Assembly (NCBI GenBank): GCA_018242525.1
Contig: JAFEBS010000034.1
Location: 1 to 64,000, forward strand
Source of the DNA: Planctomycetota bacterium
Lineage (GTDB): Bacteria; Planctomycetota; Planctomycetia; Planctomycetales; Planctomycetaceae
DNA: 64,000 bases
Direction: 5' to 3'
The notes beneath the pieces are model-generated. The model saw only the letters and a list, made by a program, of their open reading frames with translations. It did no database searches and had not been told where the DNA came from. Made by a program: the position numbers and the translations under genes. Position 1 is the stretch's first letter; each line of letters begins with the position of its first letter. Of this stretch, positions 16,119 through 24,666 are shown in pieces.

Positions 16119-16970
16119 CTATTTCGCCGACGCCTTGGGATCCGGAACTGGCTTCAGAGTGTTGACGTCGATGGGCGCAACTCCCGTGCCTTCATAACCA
16201 GGCATGGGCTTTCCGTCCGGAGTCAGTTTGCCGACTGACCACAGCAGGCCGTTGGTCACCAGATCCAGGTAACGGGCGTCAGCGACGGTGGCCGTATTGT
16301 GTCCCAGCGTCGTGCTGAAGACGCGGGACTTGCCGTATTCGTTGGCCCAGGCCACAACGAAATCATCGACCTTGGCCCCCGTGTCCTGGCGTCCGCGAGC
16401 CAGCGGCTTCGCCGACTCAATCGGCCTGATGTTGTTATACAACTCCTCGTTGACGGTGGTCCAGTTTTCCAACCCCCTGGTCACCGCATGGCTGCGGTCC
16501 AGGAACGTTACGTCGATAGGTTTCTGAGGTCCATGTCCGGACGACTGAATCCCGACGAACTGAAACCAGTCGTCCTTTCCGATGCGGTAGCAGTGCATGG
16601 CACAGTGCAGATTGACGGCGGCCACGCCATTCTTGTGAGCGTTCAAGATGTTTTCGACATACGGCAGTTCCTTGACGTCCGACGTACACTCGTCATGAAT
16701 GACAACATCATAGCCCTTCGCCCAATCCGGGCTTTCGTACATTTTGAACCGGGCCTTGGTGGTGGTGTCGTCGGTGTGCACCAGCGTGAGATCGACTAGC
16801 GCCCGTTGCTGGATGCCGATCTTCAGAATCTCCTTTTGCTTCGCATATTCATGGCAGCAGCCCCCGGTGATCAACATGGCCTTGATCGGCTTGGGCTTAT
16901 CGGCGGCCAGACTGACGGATGAACAGACGGCCAGCAGGGCCACAATCCACGAATCACGACGAACGCGCAT
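16119..16970 (-). CDS. Exported ThuA-domain (trehalose-utilisation-type) protein
   Basis: A 283-aa secreted protein with signal peptide (WIVALLAVCSSVSLAADKP) and a ThuA-like glutamine-amidotransferase-fold domain. Recognisable blocks are AMLITGGCCHEYAKQKEILK, GYDVVIHDEC, GVAAVNLHCAMHCYR, and RVFSTTLGHNTATVADARY. Many planctomycete genomes hold dozens of such proteins near DUF1501/PSD1 genes; their biochemical role is unproved, and a sugar-binding or hydrolytic role is only assumed. ATG 16970 is chosen because it begins the signal peptide and has GGAGA upstream. The open frame reaches 17075 through a dispersed repeat and is not coding there. Confidence 0.88.
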   Translation of the reverse strand: MRVRRDSWIVALLAVCSSVSLAADKPKPIKAMLITGGCCHEYAKQKEILKIGIQQRALVDLTLVHTDDTTTKARFKMYESPDWAKGYDVVIHDECTSDVKELPYVENILNAHKNGVAAVNLHCAMHCYRIGKDDWFQFVGIQSSGHGPQKPIDVTFLDRSHAVTRGLENWTTVNEELYNNIRPIESAKPLARGRQDTGAKVDDFVVAWANEYGKSRVFSTTLGHNTATVADARYLDLVTNGLLWSVGKLTPDGKPMPGYEGTGVAPIDVNTLKPVPDPKASAK

Positions 16971-17013
16971 GGTGCAATTCTCCAGGTAATGAGCAGTCCA
17001 CGACTTCCACAGG

Positions 17014-17113
17014 GGATTTGCCCAACAAATGGGGTCAGACCCCTGCCACAGATATCTGATTTGAGGAGTTACCACTTTGGGAGGGGGGCAGACCCCATTT
17101 GTTAAACAAAGCC
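17014..17113. mobile_element. MITE-like element, family B, copy 1
   Basis: A 100-base element with terminal inverted repeats (GGATTTGCCCAACAAATGGG at the left; the right end reads CCCCATTTGTTAAACAAAGCC). The inner inverted repeat is GGGGTCAGACCCC / GGGGGCAGACCCC. It has no coding capacity. It sits upstream of the ThuA gene. No exact target duplication is apparent at this copy. Confidence 0.75.
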
Positions 17114-17250
17114 AGCCAGGGGGATTCTAACGAGATCGGGAACCTGCCGAAACTCGGCAGACTTCCCGTTGCCGCATGTTGACCATTTCGGAACGATTGT
17201 TACATAATGCCGGGTATCTAAACGCAGAGTCCTTTTCTGCAGGTCATTCC

Positions 17251-18276
17251 ATGGTTGGATCTCGCGTCTTATTCCTGTGCTTGGTCCTCGGCAGCAGCAG
17301 TTCCGTTGCGATGGCACAGCACCATCACCATGGCGGTGGCCATCATTCGGGCTACCGATACTCGGGTCAGGTGGGCTCGGGGTACGACCTCTATGGGGGG
17401 TACGCAGGGTATTCGACGTCCGTGGCCCCGGTTTCAACGGGATCTGTCATCGTTTCCCATTGGGGGCACCCGCCGCAGCGTTATGAAGTTGGGGCTGTGC
17501 CGGTCTTTGTGAGTACTGGTCCGGTCTGGTTTCCGCCCGCAATGCCGCAGCCGGTCCTGCAGCCGATCGTTTCGGTCGAGCCAATCGTCCAGCCCACGCC
17601 AGCCGTGGCGGATGATCCGATCAAGCTGCCTGCAAAGCCATCAACACCCGCCGGCCGGTTGAAGAGCCTGGAATATCAGGCCAATGGCGACGAGAAACTG
17701 CGAAAACAACGTTGGGCTCTGGCGTATATGAGTTACCGCAGTGCGATCGACGCAGCGGGCGACCGGGGAGAGGCCCGCTTTCGACAGGGTTTCACGTATA
17801 CCGCGATGCAGCACTTTTCGTCGGCCGTTCGTGAATTCAAGCGGGGGTTGTTCCTGGCACCGGAGATTGCGGAGTCTGGCATCACACTGCCAAGTCTATT
17901 CGGCCCCGAAAGCGAAGTGGTCCGAACATCGATTGTCAACAAGGTGGCAGACTGGGTTCGTGAGGATCCCCAGGATCCTGATCGACTGTTTCTGCTGGGC
18001 TTGATGCTGCATTATGAGTCCGATCCTCGCAGCCTCAAAGTCTTAAGAGCCGCTCGCGGCGTCGCCGCAGGACAGGACGATCACATTGTGGCGCTGCTCA
18101 GCAAAACCCTGATCCAGCCTCCCGGATTCGTCGGCAAGCCGGTGTTCTTGCCCGAATTGCCGCCGCTGCCGGTCGCTCCCAACGACACGGCCGTCGCCGA
18201 CAACAAGCCGGAATCGGATGGACTGCCGCCTTTGTCCGACAAGGCCACACCGCCGGTCATCGTGCCCCAGGAATAG
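17251..18276 (+). CDS. Exported protein with TPR-like helices
   Basis: A 341-aa secreted protein of unknown function. A signal peptide (VLFLCLVLGSSSSVAMA) is followed by a His/Gly/Tyr-rich segment (QHHHHGGGHHSG, YDLYGGYAGYS), a proline-rich linker, and a helical domain with TPR character (LEYQANGDEKLRKQRWALAY, GEARFRQGFTYTAMQHFSSA). The C-terminus is again proline-rich. Such His/Gly-rich plus TPR architecture is common in planctomycete surface or periplasmic proteins; the role is not known. ATG 17251 starts the signal peptide; upstream ATG/GTG codons in the frame lack it. The Gfo/Idh gene follows 37 bases later on the same strand, so the two may share a transcript. Confidence 0.75.
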   Translation: MVGSRVLFLCLVLGSSSSVAMAQHHHHGGGHHSGYRYSGQVGSGYDLYGGYAGYSTSVAPVSTGSVIVSHWGHPPQRYEVGAVPVFVSTGPVWFPPAMPQPVLQPIVSVEPIVQPTPAVADDPIKLPAKPSTPAGRLKSLEYQANGDEKLRKQRWALAYMSYRSAIDAAGDRGEARFRQGFTYTAMQHFSSAVREFKRGLFLAPEIAESGITLPSLFGPESEVVRTSIVNKVADWVREDPQDPDRLFLLGLMLHYESDPRSLKVLRAARGVAAGQDDHIVALLSKTLIQPPGFVGKPVFLPELPPLPVAPNDTAVADNKPESDGLPPLSDKATPPVIVPQE

Positions 18277-18313
18277 CTCTAAGTCCCCCGCCTTCCAAGG
18301 GAGGTTCGTCGTC

Positions 18314-19630
18314 ATGACCGATCCTCAGAATCGCCGTGAATTCCTCCAGTTGACTTCCGGCACCTTGTTGGCCGCGACAACCAGTTTCGCCGCGCAGTCT
18401 GCGATCGCGAAGAGCCCCAATGACAGGCTGGTGGTGGGACTGATTGGCTGTGGTGGACGCGGTGTTCACGATGCCGAGTTGTTCCGCAAAACCCCGAATG
18501 TGGAGGTTGCCTGGGTGTGCGACGTCGATGACGCACGCCGTGCCGCGGCGGCCAGCCGATTCGAGATCACACCGGAACGGTCCGTCGGCGATCTGCGGCG
18601 GATCCTGGACGACAAGGCGGTCGATGCCGTCCTCGTGACGACTCCCGATCACTGGCACTCGATCGCGGCGATCCTGGCCTGTGATGCGGGAAAGCATGTG
18701 TACGTGGAAAAGCCCATCTCGCACAACATCCGGGAAGGGCGATTGCTGGTGGACGCGGCCGATCGCAATAAAACGCATGTTCAGCATGGAACTCAAAGTC
18801 GCAGTACGGGGATGATGATCGAGGCGGTCAAACTGCTGCGCGAGGGTGTCATTGGCGACGTACGAGTGGCCAAGTGCTGGAATATCCAGAAACGCGGCTC
18901 ACTGGGGCGCGGCCAGGACGTTGCGCCTCCGGCCGGTTTCGACTATGACACCTGGGTCGGTCCGGCCACGATGATTCCGTATCGGACAAATCGCGTCCAC
19001 AATCGGTGGACATGGTGGTATCACTTCGGCACCGGCGACATGGGCAATGACGGGGTTCACGACATTGACTACACCCGCTGGGGTCTGGGTGTCGACACGC
19101 ACCCGACTCGAATCGTCGCAGTGGGTGGGAAATATCAGTTCGATGACGACATGGAGTTTCCCGACACGCAACAAGTCACGTTCGAATACCCCGGCGACGG
19201 TCACCCGGGCAGCCAGCGAATGTTGATTTACGAACAGCGGCTGTGGTCGACGAACTATCCTCACAATACTGACAGCGGTGCTGAGTTCTACGGAACCAGG
19301 GGCCAGATGTTTCTGAGCCGTCGCGGCAAGTTGGAGATCCTGTCGGATCGCAACCAGTTGATTCCGATCCATGTGAAACCGGAGCCACAGAATGACACGG
19401 CTCACGTCCGGAACTTCTGCGATGCGATTCGGCAGGGGGCCAAGTTGAATGCCGATGCCCTGATCGGACACCTGTCGACGTCCCTGTGTCATCTGGGCAA
19501 TATTGCCACCCGGCTGGGGCGATCGCTGACGTTTGATCCACAGAGCGAACGAATCGTTGGCGATGAGGAAGCCAATGCGCTGACGCATCGCCCGTATCGC
19601 GAACACTGGGCGACGCCGAAAGGCGTTTGA
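18314..19630 (+). CDS. Tat-exported Gfo/Idh/MocA family oxidoreductase
   Basis: A 438-aa NAD(P)-dependent oxidoreductase. The N-terminus NRREFLQLTSGTLLAATTSF is a twin-arginine signal. The Rossmann motif is VGLIGCGGRG at about residue 43, followed by DHWHSIAAILACDAGKHVYV and EKPISHNIREG carrying the conserved Glu-Lys-Pro. The C-terminal beta-sheet domain contains WHYHFG-like WWYHFGTGDMGNDGVHDID. The family acts on sugars, sugar acids or inositols; recent work on periplasmic planctomycete/Bacteroidetes relatives suggests glycan keto-sugar chemistry, but the substrate here is unknown. ATG 18314 has GGGAGG upstream. It converges with the DUF1501 gene, with 3 bases between the two stops. Confidence 0.92.
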   Translation: MTDPQNRREFLQLTSGTLLAATTSFAAQSAIAKSPNDRLVVGLIGCGGRGVHDAELFRKTPNVEVAWVCDVDDARRAAAASRFEITPERSVGDLRRILDDKAVDAVLVTTPDHWHSIAAILACDAGKHVYVEKPISHNIREGRLLVDAADRNKTHVQHGTQSRSTGMMIEAVKLLREGVIGDVRVAKCWNIQKRGSLGRGQDVAPPAGFDYDTWVGPATMIPYRTNRVHNRWTWWYHFGTGDMGNDGVHDIDYTRWGLGVDTHPTRIVAVGGKYQFDDDMEFPDTQQVTFEYPGDGHPGSQRMLIYEQRLWSTNYPHNTDSGAEFYGTRGQMFLSRRGKLEILSDRNQLIPIHVKPEPQNDTAHVRNFCDAIRQGAKLNADALIGHLSTSLCHLGNIATRLGRSLTFDPQSERIVGDEEANALTHRPYREHWATPKGV

Positions 19631-19633
19631 CGA

Positions 19634-20965
19634 CTACAGCAATTCCTGAATCACCGTGCCACCGTCGAGAACCCGCATTTCCGCGCGGGCCTGGGTGTCG
19701 ATGCCAGCCAGTTCGGTGATGGTGGTTCCAACCATCTTCGGCGTGATTGCCGTGGTGACAGGGTCTTCGGCGTAGCGGTCGCTGGCTCCGATGACCCGGC
19801 CAGGCTGGGTTCCGCCACCGGACCACAGGGAAAAATAACAGCGGCTCCAGTGATCGCGGGCGGCTCGCGAATTGATGCGTGGCGTTCGGCCAAACTCACC
19901 CATCGCCACGACCAGCGTCGAATCAAGGAGCCCGCGCGTCCGCAGGTCGTCCAGCAGGGCGGCAAACGCGCGGTCCAAGATCGGGCAGTGAGTGTCCTGC
20001 AACAGCTCGAAATTATAGATATGAGTATCCCAGCCAAAGTCACAGTTCGGCGTGATCGATTCGACGTACTCGCTCCAGTTGACCTGGATGTACGGAACGC
20101 CGGCTTCGACAAGGCGGCGCGACAACAGACAGCTTTGGCCAAACGTTGTGTGGCCGTAGGCTTCCCGCGTTTCCTGGGATTCCTGGGTCAGATCAAAGGC
20201 CGCCCGCGATTGCGGGCTGGTGATCAGGCCGTAGGCACGTTGAAAGGTGCGGTCCCAGGACGCAAAGCCAGCGTCTTCCAATTGTGACAGTGTCCCATCC
20301 AGGCTGGCGCGAACCCGGTTGCGATCAGAGATCCGGTTGGGACTCAATCCATCCAGCAATTGCAGGGACGGGATTTCGACCTGTCCTTCATCTGAGCAAC
20401 TGACCATGAACGGATCGGCCGCTTTACCGAACTTCCCGCCCCCATAACCTTCAATCTTGCGGACCACATCCTTGGGGATTCCCCGGCCGACCATGACGAA
20501 CGGCGGCAATGATCCCTTGTGTCCACGATGCTTGCCGACGATCGAACCGAAGTTCGGCTGGACTGGTTCCGGCCGCTCTTCAAATCCGGTCAAGCCAACC
20601 GTCCCGGCATCAGGGTGGCCGGGCTGAGTGGTGACGTGCGAGCGAATCAGTGAGAACTGGTCGCTGCGCGCGGCCAGCTTCGGCAAAAGCTCGGTGAATT
20701 GCACTCCCGGAATTTTCGTGGCGATCGGCGAAAACGGTCCTCGATATTCCGACGGAGCGGCGGGCTTGGGATCAAACGTGTCGATATGGCTGGGGGCTCC
20801 CCACAGCCAGACAAAGATCACCGACTTCGCTCGGGCGGGATGCGCGCCGTGCAGCACGCGTGATCCGAGCATCAATCCGGCAGGGATGCTGGCTCCCAGG
20901 TGCAGGAAGGACCGACGCCCGATCCCGGCACAGGTTCGAGCCCGAAAGGAACCAACATCAAACAT
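19634..20965 (-). CDS. Tat-exported DUF1501 protein, copy 1
   Basis: A 443-aa member of the DUF1501 family (sulfatase/alkaline-phosphatase-like fold), typical of planctomycetes. The Tat signal is GIGRRSFLHLGASIPAG. Family blocks are SVIFVWLWGAPSHIDTFDPK, then RLVEAGVPYIQVNW, GWDTH, and near the end LDSTLVVAMGEFGRTPRINS with the His in ARDHWSRC. Its function is unproved; DUF1501 genes usually pair with PSD1 cytochrome-like genes, but here it stands alone, facing a Gfo/Idh gene. ATG 20965 is favoured by AAGGTGGG upstream; a GTG at 20980 is the alternative. Confidence 0.9.
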   Translation of the reverse strand: MFDVGSFRARTCAGIGRRSFLHLGASIPAGLMLGSRVLHGAHPARAKSVIFVWLWGAPSHIDTFDPKPAAPSEYRGPFSPIATKIPGVQFTELLPKLAARSDQFSLIRSHVTTQPGHPDAGTVGLTGFEERPEPVQPNFGSIVGKHRGHKGSLPPFVMVGRGIPKDVVRKIEGYGGGKFGKAADPFMVSCSDEGQVEIPSLQLLDGLSPNRISDRNRVRASLDGTLSQLEDAGFASWDRTFQRAYGLITSPQSRAAFDLTQESQETREAYGHTTFGQSCLLSRRLVEAGVPYIQVNWSEYVESITPNCDFGWDTHIYNFELLQDTHCPILDRAFAALLDDLRTRGLLDSTLVVAMGEFGRTPRINSRAARDHWSRCYFSLWSGGGTQPGRVIGASDRYAEDPVTTAITPKMVGTTITELAGIDTQARAEMRVLDGGTVIQELL

Positions 20966-21004
20966 GAATCCCACCTTCACCGATGAACGACCGTTCCCGT
21001 GTAT

Positions 21005-21103
21005 GGCTTTGTCCTACAAATGGGGTCAGACCCCAACACAGAATTCCGATTTGAAGAGTAAGCACATTGGGAGGGGGGCAGACCCCGTTTGTAGGGCAAA
21101 GCC
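21005..21103. mobile_element. MITE-like element, family B, copy 2
   Basis: A 99-base element with ends GGCTTTGTCCTACAAATGGG and CCCCGTTTGTAGGGCAAAGCC, and inner GGGGTCAGACCCC / GGGGGCAGACCCC. The two ends share compensating changes (CCTACAAA/TTTGTAGG), so the inverted repeat pairing has been maintained. It lies in the 386-base gene-free stretch upstream of the DUF1501 gene. Confidence 0.75.
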
Positions 21104-21264
21104 CCCAGTACTCATCAGGTCATTCTGATCGGAATGGGAATCCAAAGGAAGGCCGAATGTCGGAGATGGCAGGGCCATCGCTTTTTTCAAATTGGGGTCG
21201 ATCGGACGGGAGTGGAACACATATTGAGAGCGCTCCATCCAATCGTCTTAGCCCGAATAACTCA

Positions 21265-21328
21265 CTGACGGCCACGGATGAAACACGGATAATCCGAGTG
21301 ATATCCGTGTTTCATCCGTGGCCGTCAG
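21265..21328. repeat. Perfect 26-base palindrome, family D
   Basis: Arms 21265-21290 and 21303-21328 are exact reverse complements around a 12-base loop; the core reads GCCACGGATGAAACACGGAT. Single arms recur at 3558-3577, 23359-23384 and 56452-56479. It stands 24 bases beyond the argS stop and may end that transcript as well as being a dispersed element. Confidence 0.85.
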
Positions 21329-21351
21329 CGAATCATGCGGGTTCTTGAGAA

Positions 21352-23301
21352 CTACATCTGCTCGGTAACACCGATTCCCAGCAGTTCCAGACCCTGCTTC
21401 AGGACGCGGGCGGTGGCATCGCACAACAGCAACCGGCTGGTTCGGATGTCGGAGTCTGGTTCTTTCAGAACCGTACACTGGTCATAGAACCGAGCGAAGA
21501 CGTTGGCCGTTTCGAACAGATACTGAGTCAGCAGGTTGGGACGATAGTCAACAGCGACGTCCGCGACCGCCTGTGAAAATGCATTGAGTTGCAGGGCCAG
21601 AACTCGTTCGGCGGGAGAATTCAAAAGCAGCGGCGCATCACTCAGTCGCAAGGCGGCAACGTCGACTTCGCCCTTGCGAAGGATACCGCAGACCCTGGCA
21701 TAGGCGTACTGGATGTATGTTGCCGTGTCCCCGTTGGTTGCCAGCATCTTTTCCCAACTGAAAACATAGTCGCTGTCCCGGTTGTGATGCAGGTCGACGT
21801 AAATGATCGCCCCGATCCCGACCAGTTCGGCCACCCGGCCCCGTTCCTCGTCGCTCAGGTGCCCGCTGTTTTCGTCCACGATCTTGCGGGCATTCTGGAT
21901 CGCCTCGTCCAGCAGGCTTTCCAGGCCGACGGTGTCGCCGGAACGGGTTTTGAACGGACGCCGGTCATCACCCAGCACCGTTCCAAAACTGACGTGCCGG
22001 AATTCCGCCTGGTCGTAACCCATCTTTCTGGCAGTCGCGAACAGCAGTTGAAAATGCTCGCCCTGCCGAGAATCGACGACGTACAGACTGGCGTCCGCAT
22101 GCAGAGTTTCGATGCGATGTCGTATCGTCGCCAGGTCGGTGGTCGCGTAGGTGTAGGCTCCATCGGCCTTTTGCACGATAAAAGGGGCGTCGTTTCCTTC
22201 GATGAAGACACACGTCGCACCGGCGCTTTCCACTGCCAGATGCTTCTGCTTCAGTTCGTCGACGATCCCGGCGAGCATCGGGTTGTACCAGCTTTCGCCA
22301 AGCGTCATGTCGAACTTGACGCCGAATCGCTGGTAGACGGTTTCCAGAGCGGCCAGGCATTGCGGAACGAATTCGTCCCAGAGCCGTTTGTTCTCGACAT
22401 CCCCCGCGTGCAGTTTGGCCGTTTCCCGTCGAGCCAACTCGGCGATTTGTGGATGCGCCTCGGCCAGCGCTTTCAGTTCAGGACGGGATTGCACTTCCGT
22501 GATCTTCTTTTCGGCGGACGTGATTGCGTCCCGTCCTGCCACCAGATCCTGATCCGCGCGCCGCGCATGCCGGGCCGCGTCCTTGTCTGCCGGTGTCGCC
22601 GCGGCCAGCCGTTGGGCGGCTGTGGCAGCCTGTTCGAGCACGGGGATCTGTTGCTGCAGCTTGGGCAGATTCGCGACCTGTTCGTGATAATCGGAAAGCT
22701 GGTTGACCAACCGGTACAACCGGGCGAGTTCCGCCACGGGTGCCTGGTCGTAGGCCGCCTGATCCCGGAAGTTTTTGAATCCGTAGATAATCATGCCGAA
22801 CTGGGTTCCCCAGTCGCCGACATGGTTGTCGGACAGCACGTTGTGACCCAGGAATTTCAGGACTCGATACAGAGCATGTCCGATCACCGTGCTGCGCAGG
22901 TGTCCGACGTGCATCGGCTTGGCAACGTTGGGCGACGAAAAATCGACGATGTAGGTCCGCGGCCGGGAGACGGCAGTGACCCCCAGTCGCTCGTCGCGAC
23001 ACAGCAAGGCGGTCTCCGTAGCCAGTCGGTCTGTCTTCACGCGCAGATTAATGAACCCGGGTCCGGCGATTTCGGGGGGATCGCACAGGTCGGCGACGTC
23101 CAGCTTGGCGATCAGTGCCAGAGCCAGATCACGCGGGGGTTGCTTGTGCTGCTTTGCCAGCGGCATCGCGCAATTGGCCTGGAAGTCGCCGAACTTGCTG
23201 TCCGTGGTTGGCTTCAGCATCTCGACAAACGATTCGGGGGAATCTGTGAACGAGACCAGGGCCTGACGCAGTCGGGAACGAAGTTCGGCAAGCAGATTCA
23301 T
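21352..23301 (-). CDS. argS: Arginyl-tRNA synthetase
   Basis: Class I arginyl-tRNA synthetase, 649 aa, joining arginine to its tRNA in the cytoplasm. The N-terminal ArgRS-specific domain (residues 1-95) includes FGDFQANCAMPLA. The HIGH-type signature is SPNVAKPMHVGHLRSTVIG near residue 125. The KMSKS region appears as RPFKTRSGDTVGL. The C-terminal anticodon-binding DALR domain ends with LELLGIGVTEQM. The length is about 80-90 residues above the usual ~560 because of an Ala/Gln/Lys-rich coiled-coil-like insertion of about residues 205-300 within the catalytic domain (PKLQQQIPVLEQAATAAQRL onward). ATG 23301 is the natural start, with GGAGG upstream. Confidence 0.96.
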   Translation of the reverse strand: MNLLAELRSRLRQALVSFTDSPESFVEMLKPTTDSKFGDFQANCAMPLAKQHKQPPRDLALALIAKLDVADLCDPPEIAGPGFINLRVKTDRLATETALLCRDERLGVTAVSRPRTYIVDFSSPNVAKPMHVGHLRSTVIGHALYRVLKFLGHNVLSDNHVGDWGTQFGMIIYGFKNFRDQAAYDQAPVAELARLYRLVNQLSDYHEQVANLPKLQQQIPVLEQAATAAQRLAAATPADKDAARHARRADQDLVAGRDAITSAEKKITEVQSRPELKALAEAHPQIAELARRETAKLHAGDVENKRLWDEFVPQCLAALETVYQRFGVKFDMTLGESWYNPMLAGIVDELKQKHLAVESAGATCVFIEGNDAPFIVQKADGAYTYATTDLATIRHRIETLHADASLYVVDSRQGEHFQLLFATARKMGYDQAEFRHVSFGTVLGDDRRPFKTRSGDTVGLESLLDEAIQNARKIVDENSGHLSDEERGRVAELVGIGAIIYVDLHHNRDSDYVFSWEKMLATNGDTATYIQYAYARVCGILRKGEVDVAALRLSDAPLLLNSPAERVLALQLNAFSQAVADVAVDYRPNLLTQYLFETANVFARFYDQCTVLKEPDSDIRTSRLLLCDATARVLKQGLELLGIGVTEQM

Positions 23302-23358
23302 CGGAGGAGGTCCGGTAATACTGGAGGAGGACGCACTGACTTTAGTCCGAATAATTCA

Positions 23359-23384
23359 CTGACGGCCACGGATGAAACACGGAT
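23359..23384. repeat. Family D single arm
   Basis: GCCACGGATGAAACACGGAT with the same CTGACG left flank as one arm of the palindrome at 21265-21328; the opposite arm is missing. It lies between rsfS and argS. Confidence 0.7.
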
Positions 23385-23494
23385 AAATCAAGATGAACCG
23401 AGTGCCATCGGCAAGTAGGTGCCGTTTGGCTGTCGCACATAGAACGGGGACGACATCCCTCGCTCAAAGCGATCTTTGGCGAACCGCGAGTCGG

Positions 23495-23953
23495 CTACTT
23501 GATTTCTAGGGGCGCCCCGGCGATGGCCTTCCAGTCGACGCGTTTCGCGTCGGCCCAGAGACTCTCCAGGTCGTACAGTTCGCGGGCTTCGGGCAGCATC
23601 ACGTGCAGGACGATGTCACCCCAGTCCTGCAGCAGCCACGAACTGACCTTTTCCCCTTCCGTGCTGGGGACCGAGTTGCCTCGTGCCTTCATCAGGACGC
23701 GGGCTTCGTTGGCAAGTGCCGACATGGTGCGTGGGTTGTTGCAGGTGGTAATGACGAAAAAGTCCATGATCGGAGTGATCGCGGTCAGATCGAGGACCAC
23801 TGTGTCTTTACCGCGAAACTCCTCGCACGTCCGGGCGATCTGACAGGCGTCGGCCAGACTTTTTTCCAGGCGGGCTTTTTGCCTGGCATTCAAAGGTGCG
23901 GTGGTCGTTGGCGTGTCGGCGCTGGCGGTCATTGTGGCGCTAATGGGAGTCAT
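23495..23953 (-). CDS. rsfS: Ribosomal silencing factor RsfS
   Basis: A 152-aa RsfS/Iojap-family protein that binds ribosomal protein uL14 and blocks subunit joining when nutrients are low. Family blocks are seen in order: DTVVLDLTAITPIMDFFVITTCNN, then RTMSALANEARVLMKARG, and WLLQDWGDIVLHVMLPEARELYDLESLWADA, which ends the domain. The N-terminal ~40 residues are a Thr/Ala-rich extension. ATG 23953 is chosen because the domain and extension start there; the open frame reaches 24115 through sequence with no family match. argS is on the same strand downstream, separated by a family D repeat. Confidence 0.92.
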   Translation of the reverse strand: MTPISATMTASADTPTTTAPLNARQKARLEKSLADACQIARTCEEFRGKDTVVLDLTAITPIMDFFVITTCNNPRTMSALANEARVLMKARGNSVPSTEGEKVSSWLLQDWGDIVLHVMLPEARELYDLESLWADAKRVDWKAIAGAPLEIK

Positions 23954-24162
23954 CTCCGTTCCATCGTCATAAAATCGGGGTCTACGGAAGCCCGGGTGGG
24001 TAAGGTGTAGACCGTTCGTACCGTTGGCAGGTTCGCTCGGTCCGTTTGAAGTCGCCAGAGAAGTGAAAGAAACCGACGGGACCGGGGGGAGTAAAATCCG
24101 CCTGGGGGCTTCCACGTCACTCGCTCGTCAAATCCAGCTCGCACTTCAGGATCCTCAGATCC

Positions 24163-24281
24163 GCAGAGCGTGGCTTTGCCCAACAAATGGGGTCAGACCC
24201 CTGCCACAGGTATTCGATGTGAGTAGAAACCACAGTGGGAGGGGGCAGGCCCCATTTGTTGGGGAAAGCCGCAGAGCGTAC
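24163..24281. mobile_element. MITE-like element, family B, copy 3, with 9-base target duplication
   Basis: The element itself is 24172-24272 (101 bases): left end GGCTTTGCCCAACAAATGGG, right end reading CCCCATTTGTTGGGGAAAGCC. The inner GGGGTCAGACCCC has a partner GGGGGCAGGCCCC. It is flanked by the direct repeat GCAGAGCGT at 24163-24171 and 24273-24281 (the match extends two more bases into the element's own end). This shows insertion by a transposase acting in trans. No gene is inside. Confidence 0.85.
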
Positions 24282-24421
24282 TGAACGACCAGACCGGCAA
24301 ACACGTCGTCACCATCGTCCTCAAGTTGATGCCAATGTTCAAGCTTAAGACGAAAACGGCCAAATCCCGTCCAGAGCGCCGACGCTGGAAGCGTCGGGTA
24401 CGACTGCGTAACCTCAATCAT
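24282..24421 (-). pseudogene. Possible gene remnant interrupted by the MITE
   Basis: Reading the minus strand from 24421 gives LPASALWTGFGRFRLKLEHW then QLEDDGDDVFAGLVVQYAL, which has a natural protein look, before running into the element at 24272. I do not recognise the family and the start is uncertain. The continuation on the far side of the element could not be followed with confidence. Confidence 0.25.
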
Positions 24422-24469
24422 TGATAGAGATTGCGTCGCAACGTGGCGGTTGAGATGACACGAAAGAAC

Positions 24470-24589
24470 CGCTCTCCACCGACCCCGCGTCGGTGGAAGC
24501 CCGACTGGCCAGCTACAGCGTTACGATTCGATCGCCTTTTCGCTCTCCACCGACCCCGTGTCGGTGGAAGCCCGACTGGCCAGCTACAG
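24470..24589. repeat. Family E repeat, two direct copies
   Basis: Two 49-base copies (24470-24518 and 24541-24589) differ at one base and are offset by 71 bases. Each contains the palindrome CTCCACCGACCCCGYGTCGG followed by a non-palindromic tail (GCCCGACTGGCCAGCTACAG). A partial inverted copy lies at 15324-15354. Confidence 0.85.
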
Positions 24590-24607
24590 GGGCTCCCGGA
24601 AAACGCC

Positions 24608-24636
24608 ACTGCCGGAGAAGAGCCTTCTCCGGCAGT
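24608..24636 (-). terminator. Terminator hairpin of the RNA-binding protein gene
   Basis: Perfect 13-base stem ACTGCCGGAGAAG / CTTCTCCGGCAGT with a 3-base loop, 30 bases beyond the stop of the RRM gene. On the minus strand it is followed by GGCGTTTTCC, a short T run. Confidence 0.7.
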
Positions 24637-24666
24637 CGACTATTTCAAGGGTGTGTCGGTTCACGC

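Noticed and set aside
21589..23418. Long open frame antisense to argS (609 aa)
   Set aside because: It lies opposite a clear arginyl-tRNA synthetase, has no ribosome site or domain, and is a by-product of high G+C codon use.
24470..24589. CRISPR array
   Set aside because: Only two repeats with a 22-base gap, each repeat palindromic with a dispersed inverted copy elsewhere and no cas genes.
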